From contig JBANAY010000003.1 of NCBI GenBank assembly GCA_037952775.1, positions 27,094,001 to 27,158,000 of the forward strand: a DNA stretch of 64,000 nucleotides, read 5' to 3'. Made by a program: the position numbers and the translations under genes. Numbering within the stretch: the first letter of the stretch is position 1; the number at the start of each line of letters is the position of its first letter. Source of the DNA: Clonostachys chloroleuca (lineage: Eukaryota; Ascomycota; Sordariomycetes; Hypocreales; Bionectriaceae). This document shows positions 37,101 to 49,138 of this stretch, one piece after another. The notes under the pieces were generated by a model that did no database searches, had not been told where the DNA came from, and worked only from the letters and a program-made list of their open reading frames with translations.

Positions 37101-37661
37101 ATGTCTGTCTTTCAAACCGTCCGACGCCTCGCCTTGGGTGGATCCCCAAGGCGTTTGGTCACCCTCGAAGTTCGACGCACCATTGCAGGCAGAGCATCTA
37201 CCTATGACTTTCTGGTGGTAATACCTGACAAGCCAGATGCTCGAACCCGCCGACTAGGGGCAAGAAGGTACGCAGCACACAGCACCACGGCCGACGGCTG
37301 AGTGGCCACTAGCTGTCTGATGTGATAATTGACATTGCAATGTGATCAGTCGCCATTTCGAGGAGCTGAAGTCCGGGATCGAGGCGGGCAAATACAAGAT
37401 GGGCGGGGCACTACTTCGGAGCGTGCCCAAGGATGACCAAGTGTCAAGCCTCGATTTTGTGGGCAGCACGCTTGTGGTGAGCGCCACATCAGAGGAGGAG
37501 GTGCTGGAGGGGCTGAAGAAGGATGCTTACAACCAACACGATGTGTGGGACTTTGAGAAGGTGAGTGGTCCTTGGCCGCAGTCTCATCTATGTACGGCTG
37601 TCTGATCCTGGAATAGATCCAAATCTACCCCTTCAAGCCTGGATTTAAGATGCAGGGCTAG
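37101..37661 (+). CDS. YCII-domain protein
   Basis: Exons 37101-37267, 37350-37560 and 37617-37661 give 140 residues. An arginine-rich N-terminus (MSVFQTVRRLALGGSPRRL) could be a mitochondrial presequence. The rest is a YCII-related ferredoxin-like fold: YDFLVVIPDKPDARTRRL, then RHFEELKSGIEAGKYKMGGALL, and VGSTLVVSATSEEEVLEGLKKDAYNQHDVWDFEK with the family His near VWDFEK, ending in QIYPFKPGFK. YCII proteins are small dimeric enzymes or stress proteins of mostly unknown activity. It is divergent from the beta-galactosidase gene. Confidence 0.85.
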
Positions 37662-39163
37662 ATCATACCCGGGGAGCTCGAGATTAGGCTACGTCGGTGG
37701 TCTCGGATGCTGAGAGATATTCTGGTGTGCCATCTGGAGCGGAGCCACAGAAAAAGGGGATGAAATCGCTGGGTGCAATGGTCGCTGGAGGAAACACAGC
37801 AGGCGCGTACAGCGATGGTATAGATATGTTAGTAATCGGAGACTCGCAGTGTAGGCGCCTGTGAGAGATGGCTGTAGGGAAGGAGGGAGGCAGCTAGGTT
37901 CGCACAAGGCCCCGACCTCGACGCAGAAGGCGACTGATTGCATCACTCACTACATTGGTTCTATCTCTTCCTCGCCGTGCACAGACTTGATTTGATCTGA
38001 CGGGATGCAGAGCTTGCGTGCTCCACGTAAAGGCAGACCCGAGCAATGTGCTTGGCCCCCGCCCACATCACCCTGGGCAGGAACGTGCCGATGTACCCTT
38101 GCTCCAGACTTGGGCGGGAGGATACTTAAGAGGTACTTGTCCTACCTCGCTGACGGTGGCAGCCCAGCCCAGCCCCCCCAATAACTGAGCAGGCTCTTGT
38201 CTCTCCCTCGCCGCCCTCGAGCTCGAGTCTAGCTGCTGCACTCGCCACCAATGGATGGGTACCTCAACACCTACCATGGTACATTACCCTCCCCGTCGTC
38301 CCAGACACCTGCAAGTCACTTCCCTTCTCCTAGCCTCAGGCCTGGCTAGGTCTCCACCGCGCTTCTTCTTCCGGAGCTGATTGGGCAATGGCCAGGTAGC
38401 TCCAAACCTTGCTCTGCCTATGGGGTACTTACGCAGCCGGAATTCATACTGTGCACTGTGTGTCGTCTGCCTGCAAGGGAGCAAGAGAGCTCAGGAGTGA
38501 TGAGCTTGCTTCTGCTGCTTGCTTGCTTTTGCTGGGACCGCCCTCCATTCCCACACCCCCTCCCGCCACCCCTCCTCCTCTTCGCGCCTTGATCGCCTAG
38601 CCTTCTCCAGTCTCTGTGTCTTGCGTCGCGCTCTCTCTCTCTCTCTCCCTCCCACCGCTGCTGTTTCTCTCTCGCCGGCACTCTTTGACTCGGCTTACTC
38701 CTCTACTCCTGTCCCAAACCAGCCAGCCTTCTCCCTCCCAAGCGTCTTCTAGGTAGTCCCGGCGTGTGTGGTACCTTATCGCCGCAAACATCTCCTCCCA
38801 AATGCATGTACCAACAACCTCTGCGATCCCCCTCCCAAAGTGGATGGTCGCCTTCCTCTAGCTGAGCTGAGGCAATGCTTTGCTTTACTCATCATAGACA
38901 GGTAGGTTATTGCGTAGCTATCCGTAGGTCCCCATCTCCCCCCATGGTCTGTCCCGACCTACCTTGCCTCTAGACCCCGAGCTCCCTCTCCCACTCTATC
39001 CATTCCCATCTAGCCTGGCCCCTTCTTCACTCTCTCGAACCCCCATCTCTCTCGACTTGTCTTTAGGTCATCTCCTTATAATTTCTATTCCTCTTGTCAC
39101 CAATCTATCGCCCAATTACATCATCGTACCCTGAAACCCCCTCCGTTGTAACTCAGATTCAAT
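37662..39163. other. Pyrimidine-rich upstream region
   Basis: 1.5 kb before the acidic-protein gene. The + strand is strongly CT-rich from about 38540 to 39110, with a (CT)n run near 38628-38650, as in promoters and long 5' leaders of highly expressed fungal housekeeping genes. No supported gene. Confidence 0.6.
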
Positions 39164-39932
39164 ATGTCCAAGAGAAAGCAAGGCGTGGACGAGGAGGATC
39201 TCGTTTCCCTCCCCGAGGAAGACGATGGCGAGGAGGAGGAAGAGTAAGTGCTCCCCCTAATGCCAACTTATCCCCTCAAACGTTGTTGCGCACCTGGGCA
39301 AGCTTGTGGTGAGCTTCGCGCCCGATTGCGCTCCGCAACCTACCGTGCTCTGTCCAGCAAGTCTAGCCCTTTATCCTCGGCCAAGGCTAACGCCCCGAGC
39401 TAGGTACATCTCCACCGCCGATGAGGAAGAAGTCTCAGAAGTGGACGAGGAAGAGGATGAGGAGAACGAAGAGGACGATGAAGAGGAAGATGGAGACGAC
39501 GAAGAGGATGATGGCGGCAAAAAGTCCGATGCCAATGGCGTGAAGGGTAAGACCAGCTTCCTACCGCGCATACTCCCCGGCCAGTGATACGGTGCTCCTG
39601 CGAACCTCGCGCATCAGCGCAACCGATCCGATGACTTGTTATGAATGCGCTAACACTCCTCTGCTGTAAACATAGGCGATCAACCTCCTACAAAGAAGCA
39701 GAAGACCGTTGCCTCGTCCAAGGAAGAGATCAATGGCAATGCCGCGGCCGACGTTGACGAAGAAGAAGAGGATGAGGAAGAGGAAGACGTAGAGGAAGAA
39801 GAGGAAGAGGATGCAGACGGAGATGAGGACGAGCCAGTGCCTGCTAAAGGTGTCAAGGTTGATCCCAAGGCCGCGGCAGCTGATGACGAGAAGCCCGAGG
39901 CTGTCGCTGCTGGTGGTGATGAAGAGGCATAA
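39164..39932 (+). CDS. Glu/Asp-rich nuclear protein
   Basis: Exons 39164-39243, 39404-39546 and 39676-39932, 159 residues. It begins MSKRKQGVDEEDLVSLPEED and is then almost continuous acidic sequence, with a small basic PPTKKQK patch (about residue 77) that could be a nuclear localisation signal and a mixed AKGVKVDPKAAA tail. Composition resembles histone chaperones or ribosome-biogenesis acidic proteins, and similar short acidic proteins are conserved in filamentous ascomycetes, but no domain can be assigned. The long CT-rich upstream region suggests strong expression. Antisense frames rich in Ser are shadows. Confidence 0.8.
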
Positions 39933-40639
39933 TGCTGGTCCGAATCTGCGAGCATGCGCAATGCCGTGATGCAGACCTTGCAGAGGTGAAAGAGGAGGCC
40001 ACGCTGGACCGTATCCCGTCGCTGTAATTCCTTGGGCATCGTGCGATCTTTTGAGGATAGCTTCTTTCCCTTCCACTTAGACAGAGAACATCCGACCACT
40101 TCCCATCTTGTATTCATTTACCCGCCTCCCCAAATATGCATGCCGTATTGCAGCATTCTTCATGCTAGACACGATGTCGTGGCCTAGTTGTCTGGTATCG
40201 CATCCCGTGTGAATGATTGCACACTCTAAATTCGGTTATGTCTCTGCTTTTGATTCTTGTCGTTTGTCGCTTGCAGCTTATGTTAAATGTGCCCAAACTG
40301 GCCCAAGTCATGTCTCGTGTCTCCACTGGTGGGCAATCGCTGGAAGATGTTGCAGCTGCAACAGGTCCGTGGCACTGTCATCGCCGACGGGCGGCATTGT
40401 GTGATGTTGTGGTTCGATTGGGTCGGATGCAACTGGTTGTAAGGAAAGGGAGCTACATGAGCTGGGATGCGGAAAGAGGTCGTTTAGGCAGGAGTTGGGC
40501 GATAAACGCGAGAGAGGGGCTGATTCCACTCTGCTCAATGAGATCACCCACCTTTGCACTTGAATAAAACAGAACAAGATACAAAGGACCAGCTTTTCGT
40601 TTCTTGGGACCAAAATTGCACGCGGAGAAGTCTGTCACA
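39933..40639. other. Intergenic region
   Basis: 3' flank of the acidic-protein gene and promoter of the aldo-keto reductase. Nothing else recognised. Confidence 0.6.
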
Positions 40640-41727
40640 ATGGCCACCACACTCGCGCAAACGACGTAAGGCACTCATTCCATTAACAATCATCACCACA
40701 GCTCCTTGGCATGTCGAAGAGGAGATGTCCTGATTGAATCCCGGTTTCGCTAACACCCCATTGTGCCGTCTCCAGTCGTAGATTCCTCTTAAATACAGGT
40801 GACAAGATCCCAGCCGTGGGTCTTGGCACCTGGCAGTCGAAACCTAACGAGGTCGCCGTCGCTGTCGAGACCTCACTGCGCAGTGGCTACCGGCACATTG
40901 ACACTGCCCATGCTTATGGCAACGAGAAAGAGGTTGGCCAGGGCATCAGAGCCTCTGGTATCCCGCGCAGCGATATCTGGGTGACGACCAAGCTGAACAA
41001 CCCCTGGCACAAGCGTGTTGCTGAAGGGTTGGACTCGAGCTTGCAGAATCTCCAGACAGCTTATGTGGATCTGTTTCTCATGCACTGGCCGTGCTCGACA
41101 ACCCCGGAGGACAAGACAAAGCACTATGACGATTGGGACTACAAGGATACGTGGAGAGAGATGGAAAAGCTGCTTGGCACTGGGAGAGTGCGCAACATTG
41201 GAGTGTCTAACTTTGGCATCGGCCATATTGACCAGTTGCTCAGTAGCCCGGACACCAAGGTGAGTGACTATCCACCGTTCTGACATGGCCCGGGCCAAGA
41301 AGCTTTGAAATGAAGCTGATATGAGATGTCTGGATAGGTTGTCCCTGCAGTGAACCAGATCGAATTACACCCTTGCAACCCATCCCCAAAGCTGGTTGCC
41401 CACTGCCTCTCTAAGGGGATCCATTGCACTGGTTATTCGTGCCTCGGATCGACCGACTCGCCTCTCTACACGAACGAGAAGTTGCTCAAGATCGCCGGCA
41501 ACAAGGGGAAGACCGCACAACAGGTCCTTCTTATGTGGGGGCTTCAGAAGGGCTGGAGTGTAATTCCCAAGAGTGTGACGCCGAGGCGCATTGAGGCGAA
41601 TTTTGAGCTGGATGGCTGGGAATTGACAGACGGGGAGATTAAGGACATCGATTCAATTGAGGATAGATTCAAGGTTTGTGACGATGAATGGCTACCTGTT
41701 CGGGTGTTCTTTGGTGATGACGAATGA
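40640..41727 (+). CDS. Aldo-keto reductase (Gcy1/Gld type)
   Basis: NADPH-dependent reduction of aldehydes and ketoses such as glyceraldehyde or dihydroxyacetone. Exons 40640-40665 (nine codons, the last split), 40776-41259 and 41338-41727 give 299 residues. The catalytic tetrad is complete: Asp51 and Tyr56 in HIDTAHAYGNE, Lys81 in TTKL, His112 in LMHWP. Substrate and cofactor motifs GVSNFGIGH, VNQIELHP and IPKS (NADPH 2'-phosphate site) are present. The substrate cannot be told from sequence. It is convergent with the HIT gene, with 164 bp between stops. Confidence 0.92.
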
Positions 41728-41891
41728 GGGAGGATTGCTCCCCGAGTAAACCGAGCTCATAACTGACGAAGGAAACGGGCTCCACGGTTGATCAGATTCC
41801 CAGATGTTGTTGCGTTTTAGGTTAAATATTGTTGTAAAGAGGCAGAAAACATGACGCTTGTGATGAGACAATAAAGAACCTAAGCGGTCTA

Positions 41892-42490
41892 TTATAACTT
41901 TGCCTGGGAATCAGTTCTCGGCTCTCCGTTTTGCCCGAGCGCTTCCGCTGTTTCTTCTTCTTCCCCTAAGACACGGGCCACCTCTACCCTCAGCGAATGG
42001 GCGAGCTTCTCAGCCTCATCATCATCCAGCTCCTCTCGCCTGCCCTTGCCAAACATGGTAAAGCTCTCACTGATCTTGCCCCTGGCCCGGATGTCAGGGC
42101 GGGGGATCAGATGGTAATGGGTGTGAGGCACCACTTGGGCGGCGGCGGCGCCATTGTTTTGAACGACATTCCAGTCCTCCACGCCAGTTGCTCGGATCAG
42201 GGCTTTGGAGAGTATCCTGACGGCAGCACCCAGTTCCTTGGCCTCACTAGGAGAGACATCCGTCAGTTTGGGACGGTGAGGCCGAGGGCAGACCAGCAGG
42301 TGGCCGAAGCTGAGGGGCATGATATCCAGAAAGGATATCAGCGTCGGGGTGGATAGAACGACGAATGAAGCTGGGGATGTGAGCGAAGGGGACAGGATTG
42401 AGGGCGAGGGAGAAGGGGGTCTGCGGGTGGGTAGGGAGCATGAGCCGAGGCGATATTGCAAAAGGGACAGGACTCATCCGTCTCAGACAT
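41892..42490 (-). CDS. HIT-family nucleotide hydrolase, apparent frameshift
   Basis: Histidine-triad hydrolase or transferase acting on nucleotidyl phosphates. The N-terminus MSETDESCPFCNIAS carries the zinc-type CxxC, followed in another frame by FVVLSTPTLISFLDIMPLSFGHLLVCPRPHRPKLTDV, NVVQNNGAAAAQVV and the catalytic triad HTHYHLIPRP. The two frames meet in the proline-rich linker at a run of five G (five C on the coding strand) at 42415-42419. The span is 599 bases, one short of 200 codons, consistent with one base missing from that run. Canonical splicing cannot connect the frames (the only fitting GT..AG would be 23 bp). Either a base-call error or a real loss-of-function mutation. Confidence 0.85.
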
Positions 42491-45152
42491 GCTGATGGTG
42501 ATGACCGGGTACGTTTTGGAACCAGGGATATGGGTCAGCAATGGAGACCTAGATAAGGTGGCAGTCACAGCGAAACAGTTTCCTCACATCAACGCCGCAC
42601 AGGTAGACTAAAGAAAGAGCTTCTCCTCGATGCAGCGCGCCAAACTAGCCAATTGCCAAGGAGGTGAAGCTTTCGCAAGGAAAAGTGGACCAATGCCATT
42701 CAGCCACAAGCTGTATCCAGATTTGGCGACCGTCGGCATGCGCCACACACCACGAGCAGCCCCGGAAGGACACCAGCCTCTGTTTCTCCACCGTACTTAC
42801 CGAGGCAGAGGAGAGGTGAGGAAAGGTGAAGTCAGGCATGAGGTCTTTCAACTGTTGGTCTGACGGCTCTGATGCACCACATACCCTGAAGACTCGACGT
42901 AAAACATGGGCACCTGCCTGACCTTCCAGCCTGATTGATACGATTAAATGCTCTCCTTTTCGCCTTTCTCTTCGATTTCAAGCCCCTTGCGGAACCACTG
43001 CTTCATCTGTTTGCTGGCAGACAAACTCGCTGGAAGGGGTCAGCCCAAGCTAAGAAAGCTGCTGGCAAGCGTCTCCAAAACCACGCATATGCACATTATT
43101 ATGGTCTGGGCACCACTAGCCTATCTCAGGTAGCCTGCACCCACTGGAAAAAGACAAGGTGTATCTGTTGGATGCAGAATATCGTGGTTAATCTCCAGTA
43201 AGTACATGGGTTTCGGAGTCGCAATTCGGTTACTTGAGTGGTGCGAGTCACGATTCCCAGACCAGGGGATAATAAGGTGAGATTTTTCGATCTTGAGTGA
43301 TACTCGCTGAGTACGCACTCTTAGCTTAATGCCTCGGGCGGATTTGACGTGTTATACGCAAGGGGAAACTTGGCATGGCAAACCCGGGACATCTATGTGC
43401 CCAGGGAGTACTATTTTGTTGGATTCACTTCTTTGAGTCGGCCCAAAAATTCAGAGGCAGAGCAAAACTCCTCTAATCTAGACCTTGATCAGCTCTTCTT
43501 TAGATCTTTGGCTTGGCATAAGTTCACTTGTGAAGCTAAGCCAGGCTTCTTTGGCTCGGTTCGATCGATCGACTAACAGCGTCCAGTTCCCTTCAAATGG
43601 ATGAGACTAAACAGCGCCATGGGGGAAGCCCCGGTCACGCTAGAAGGGATCATCGTCCGCATCGCACCAAGAGCCAAGAACGAGGGGGATCATAGGAACC
43701 TGTACTCTGCGAGCTGCCTCTCTTTCTCTGAATATCAATAGCCAGGGTGCGCCAGCAGGACCCAGTCTGCCAGGTGGCCCTAGTCATCCCCCCTGTTCTT
43801 GAAGATGGAAACCGGGGAACATAGGAAGAGCAAGACCCATCCCACAATCTTGGTCGCCTCGTTAGGCTCGTTGGTGGCACAGTCGGTCGGAGCCGTCGCT
43901 CTTGAGCTTCCCAAGGATCGGACATAAGATTGCGGACTAGAGATTCTTCAAGTCAGCGTTGGCCATGAACGCACGAAGAACGCACAAAGACGGGTGTACC
44001 GACGCACAAGTGGTCCACCTTCGCCGAAGGGCCACAGCTTTTGGCCACTCTCTCGTTTGCAGAACTGTTAAGTGATATTGCATTCGCCGAAATATAGATC
44101 GGCGTTAATACATCGCAGGGGCGTCGGGCCTAAACGCTCCCTCATGAGAACTGGGCTTCGTTTGCTTTTGCGCCGGTGGCCCCGTAGACGAAGATAGATC
44201 GATCCTCTAGGGGCAGAGGCGCTGGGAAGTCGTTGGAGACGCAAACTCTGCGTCTGGGTCGAGTCATACAAGCCTCTACATGCTCTCACAAGCTCGCCCG
44301 AAGCCTGGCATCCTCTTTCCTATTCAGATCGGCGCCAAAAGGACCTGCAGACCGGTGGAAAGCAAGCGCATGCATATTTGGCAATTGCGAACACAGCCTC
44401 GGTGTTGAGACGTGTTAACCCTGCACGGGGTATATGAGAAACCCGTGAGAAATGTCACATTGTTGGACACAGCTTACACGCTGGAAGGTGATTGTCAACT
44501 CGGGCGAGGTTGAAATCGCCCCCCCCACACACCCCTTCGACAGAAGTTCAGAATGCTACCCAAACGCAAGCTCAATATCTCGTCATCGACATGCTCGGAG
44601 CTAACACTTCACGCAACGGGTCCGCACCATGGCCTACCGGCTCCCAACTTGGTATACTCCCATCCATCCCTTCTGCACGATCCTTTTGTTGTAGTGGCAG
44701 ACCCGCACAACCGGCGAAATGCTGCGCCAGCTCACAAATGCGTAGTAGTACGAACACCGAATGCATGAACTATTGGAGAGGGAAGTCCCCTTGACCTTAA
44801 TTACGACCATGCTGCAGAATTGGGCTGTGGCCTGCTCTTGGTCGTAACCCTACTGGCATTACACGTACCCGATCCGCCCCATGTTCCCCGCCCGGTTGAT
44901 CTGGCGAATCAAACGACTCCTCCCCCCGCGTCGCTTTCTGTCTTTGGCTACGATATGGAAGACATGTGGTGTTTCGTGTCAAGGGGGCTGGTGGGGAGGG
45001 GAACATGTCGTAGCTGAATGTTCCTGCGTTGCGTTGAAGGGGGGCTCTGGCGCCCCTCAGCTGGTCTTCAGGATACTGGTATCTCAAGAAACCCGTGATT
45101 TGTAAACGAGGAGGAACGTAGACTTTGGCTGAAGATGATCTTTGTTTGTGTG
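42491..45152. other. 2.7-kb gene-poor region
   Basis: Normal GC content, no repeat copies recognised, only short frames on both strands without coding character. A GGTTCGATC string near 43557 is not part of a tRNA fold. Confidence 0.6.
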
Positions 45153-45729
45153 TTATTCTAGGCAGGTCTCCTCTCCCAATACTGACCGGGAAACCACATG
45201 ATGCTTGCGCTCGCTAAAGATATCCGCCGTAACCCAAACGATCTGATTCAAAGTAGCCTGCCCACCCATGATATTGGCATCCTTACGCCTGAAAAATAAG
45301 AAAAAAAGAGAGAGAAAGAAAACAATAAGTGACGGAGAAGGAGAGAAAGAGCGATATGAGTTGATGACTAGGAAGAATGTGAGAGAGAACACGACAATGG
45401 CTTGACGAGGAAGCAAAGAAATGGGGCTTCTCTTCGCTTCATGGCTGTCCCGAGGAGGAGGAGGAGGAGGAGGAGGAGGAGGAGGAGGACGACTGCCCGC
45501 GTGCGTTCTGGGCCAGTAGAGACACCAGGGTGTCCACCATTCGTAGCTCAGCTGAGTAGGCAAAGTGGCAATTGCCGTCGTGGAGCCCGCCCCCGGTGGA
45601 AGAAATAGTGGTAGAGGTGGACGAGGTGGCTCGGGAGTCGATGCTGGAGGGCTCGCTTGGCGCGGATGAGGGAGCTGGACTGGACTCGTACTGGCGAGGG
45701 GATCCGGTGCTGTCTTCCGAGCGGGCCAT
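45153..45729 (-). CDS. Small uncharacterised Ser-rich protein, two exons
   Basis: Proposed exons 45729-45494 and 45288-45153, 123 residues. Exon 1 is a Ser/Pro/Thr-rich disordered N-terminus (residues 1-45) followed by a compact LHDGNCHFAYSAELRMVDTLVSLLAQNARGQ. Exon 2 continues RKDANIMGGQATLNQIVWVTADIFSERKHHVV, preceded by a good TTATTTTTCAG acceptor. The donor (CA|GTCGTC) is weak but is the GT whose phase restores frame without a stop. In this model the (TCC)n run at 45452-45489 falls inside the 205-bp intron; without splicing it would encode a serine run and a stop at 45439. I do not recognise the family. Long upstream region. Confidence 0.5.
45452..45489. repeat. (GGA)n microsatellite, about 12 units
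   Basis: An uninterrupted GGA run on the + strand. It overlaps either a serine tract or, more likely, the intron of the small Ser-rich gene. Confidence 0.95.
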
Positions 45730-48700
45730 GGCGTCTGGGTAGGCGAGTCTCTCGAGGTGTTGTTGTAGTTGTATTTCGGCTGTGAGGTGCCTTGAGGAGC
45801 GTCTGGAGCGAGAAGATCTACTGGAGTGACGCTTCTTTCGATCTATGCTTGGTTGCTGGGTCGCTGGTTTTCATGTTAGCGGAACCGATTCCTCCTCTGT
45901 GATAACATTCATGTATGGCCGAGGCGTTTAGGAAGCGGCGGGAGAAACATACACCGATTCGAGGATGGGATGGACTTTTCAGAGGTTTGTGTTGTTTGAA
46001 AAGAAGAATTCGAGGGCTGCCCCATGGTTTAAATAGGTGAGCGGATGGCGCTATGTGGTGGGTGTACGGATGGACGTATGCACATATGACGCAGGTAGCA
46101 AAGCTGACTGGCGGCCGGAGGGCAGGAGGACAAGGGAGGCAGGCTGATGGAGGAAGCACACACAGGAAGGTGGTGGTGGGATGAGAATGGGGTGATTGAA
46201 GGTGAGGATGGGTAGGAGCAGGATGGAGCAGGAGACTGTGGTTCTTGACGCTGTTGGTCGTGCAGACACGAAAGGGCCGTTTGGCAGAATACAGGAGCCG
46301 CAGAGGGAAATAGATAGAGTAGTGTTGGTGCTGGTCGTGTGTGAAAGAGCGTGTGCTTGGGGCTGGGCGTCTGTGTGTATATATGTCTATGGACGACGTG
46401 CGGCGTGGGTGAAATGGGCAATGGAGGGATCTTACATGAGATTCTGCGCCGGGCAGGATATTGCGAGGTAGGTAATATAATGGACAGTATAGACAGCTCG
46501 ATGTAGGACAGATGGTTGGTTGGAAGATTCGTTGGGCCGTGAAAGAAGAAAAGAAGGGGACAGGGCGGAGATGAGGACCAGGCGGGTCGAGATGGAGTGG
46601 CAGGCCGGCGGCAGGATGTGCGTGTATGTAATGTATGTGTATGTATGTATGTGTGTGTGCGAATGTAGGTAATGTCATACGTAGCAAGGGTTATTCTATC
46701 ACCGGTCAAGGACGTATTGGAATGTCTCGAGTGCCCTCGGCCGAAGAAGCCATTGCTTGCCTGCAAGGATCCGTCAATGGGCTAGAGAGAACTGGGGGAG
46801 AGCAGAGTGGGCTGGCGAGGAGGAGAGAACAAGCGCAGAGGCAGCACTGATTGATGGATGGAGGGGCAATAAGAGAAGCCCGATATTGCCTTAGTCCAGG
46901 CTTTACTTTTTCCTCTGTTTGACTTCGCACAGGACTGGACGGTCCGACGGTGGTGGCAGCCAGACCGACTCGCGAAAGATGGGGAACGGACTTGCGCCGG
47001 GTGCGGGCGTCGATCCATGGCCCTCTCATCTGTCCCATCCACCAAGCTGGGCACTTTTCTGACCTACTTTCCCACGTTAATCTGGTTTCTGGCCGCCTCC
47101 CGCCAGAGCACCGCCCAATGAAGGGCCGGATCAGCTGGAGGGACAGCAGACAGACAGGCGGGAGAGCTGGTGTGACTGGCGATCCACCCGCTCAGTCACT
47201 CCCTCCTCGTGTCCCACACACCAGCAGCTACGTCTTATTTTACTTTTGCTTCCCCTGTGCCTGAACGTGCTTTATACAGACACGCCCCGGCCTGGAGAGC
47301 CACCCTCATGCCTAGGCCCAGGCCATCCAAACGACAGAGCACAACATAGCAAGTAGCACATGTGTGCGTGGATAGGGCAGGCAGGGATCCAGAGCTCACT
47401 ACGTATGATCTACCATGGTTCCGGGGAACGGGGATTGCCAGGGTGTGTGCGTCTTGCAGTATTGATGCGCTCGCTCGCTGGACGGGCCTGGGGACGATGA
47501 ATGCGGCGGTCATGGCGGCGGCGGCGGCGGCGGAGCTATGGAACGGCCGTATGTACGCGGCAGAAAGTATGTATGCGAGTAGGGAGGTATGTTTTCCAGC
47601 GAGGATGCCACGTACGGCTGGCGTGAGCAGCACAGAGTTTGGAGATCTTCAAAGACAGAGACGAGCCCGCGGACCCACGGGAGCAGGACCCTTGAACATA
47701 CCTACGTGTATCAACCAACGAGTCCATTGCACGCACGTAGACGCTAGCAGAGACGGTCAATCACTGGCTTCAGCCCACACGGGGTGGTTCCTGGGGCACT
47801 AGAGGTTGGTTTCGGCCTCTGCCCTCTTCTTCTCCGGCCTCAATTGCCGGCGCATGAGCTAGAGGATGACAGCAATATTGGAACAGCGGTTGCTTCAACT
47901 GGATGGCGAATCAGGAGAGCAAGATGCCCTGGGCGCAAGAGACAAAGGCGAAAAAAAAAGAAAAGAAAAAGCAGCCCAAAAACCGGAGACATATTATTAT
48001 GGATCAGATTCAGATATGTCACCCAAGGAAAGCGAGACAGCGGGTAGCATTGGATGGGCGTATCTGACTGCCATGCCCAGCGGTCGATGAGCCCAGGCAG
48101 ACCCCAGAACCACCCCGATCTAGCAGTCTAGCAGCATCGAATTGGGCCAGCAGGGGCGGTGAATGAGATAGAGTCTCCAGGACTGCGTGGTAAGTAAGGT
48201 ACCTGCCTGATGTGCCTGCTTGGGGTTCTGAGCGGAGGGGCGGGCGGTCGCTTGGTACCGGCGTTTGATGGCTCTATCGCCGGGGCAGAATTATGGGGGC
48301 CTCCGAGAGCTGCCAGGGCGCTAAGCTCAGCACCGGCTGCCTGCTGCCGACGCTGTATTTCTGCCTGTCGCATCATATAATGTACCTTACGGACGGTAGG
48401 TGCTAAGCTGGGATAATTCCGGATTCACAAACCCATGGATCCGTCCCAGCGGCGTTTGGCCTCCAGTCGATCCGTGGCCTGCCAGCTGGCCGCCATGCCC
48501 TGCCCTGCCCTGCCCTGGCCCGATGGACCCAGAGTTCCGTGACACTGGGACCAAGAACCAACACACTCGCAAACCGCTGCCGAGAATGGGGCCCTTTTCT
48601 ACTTTTAACCGAGCATCCTCGTCTGGCCAGCGACCAATCACAGCGCCTGCTGCCACTTTCTCTCTCGCTCGGCTTCTTTTCTTTTTCCTCAGCATCCTCC

Positions 48701-49100
48701 TTTTCCCCAACCATTGGATCGACTTGACACACGAGCGGTTATTGGGAGGGGATAACCCGGTAATGCTGCCTGTTTGACCCCATCACAGTCACTTGATCGT
48801 TCCACTTTTTAAGGAGAAAAGAAGAGGAAAACCAGGATACGGATTCAAAAAAGAAACGAGAGAGCGGACCACCTGTCACGGTGACAACATGTTGCTGCCA
48901 TTGTCCGCAACTACGGCGATATCTCTCTTGTCCATCTGGGCGTGTCTCTGTTGCGCGGTACGTAAATACGAATTAGCCAGCGTCTAGGCTTAGCTACTGA
49001 GAGACCAGTGCGACATTGGGATCTATTGGTTGTCGTTGAGAAATGACCCTGTTAGCTATCACTCTCTTATGAAGCTAGCGAATAGAGCTTCTAAGCTCTT

Positions 49101-49138
<38 letters not shown>

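Noticed and set aside
39371..39571. Poly-Ser frame on the - strand
   Set aside because: Complement of the Glu/Asp codon run of the acidic protein gene.
43540..43580. tRNA-like B box (GGTTCGATC)
   Set aside because: The flanks do not form a T stem and no A box or acceptor stem lies at the right distance.
45818..46766. Long - strand frames of 289 and 245 residues
   Set aside because: They overlap each other in different frames and are His/Pro/Ser/Thr-rich readings of one CT- and CA-rich stretch with no domain or splice logic.
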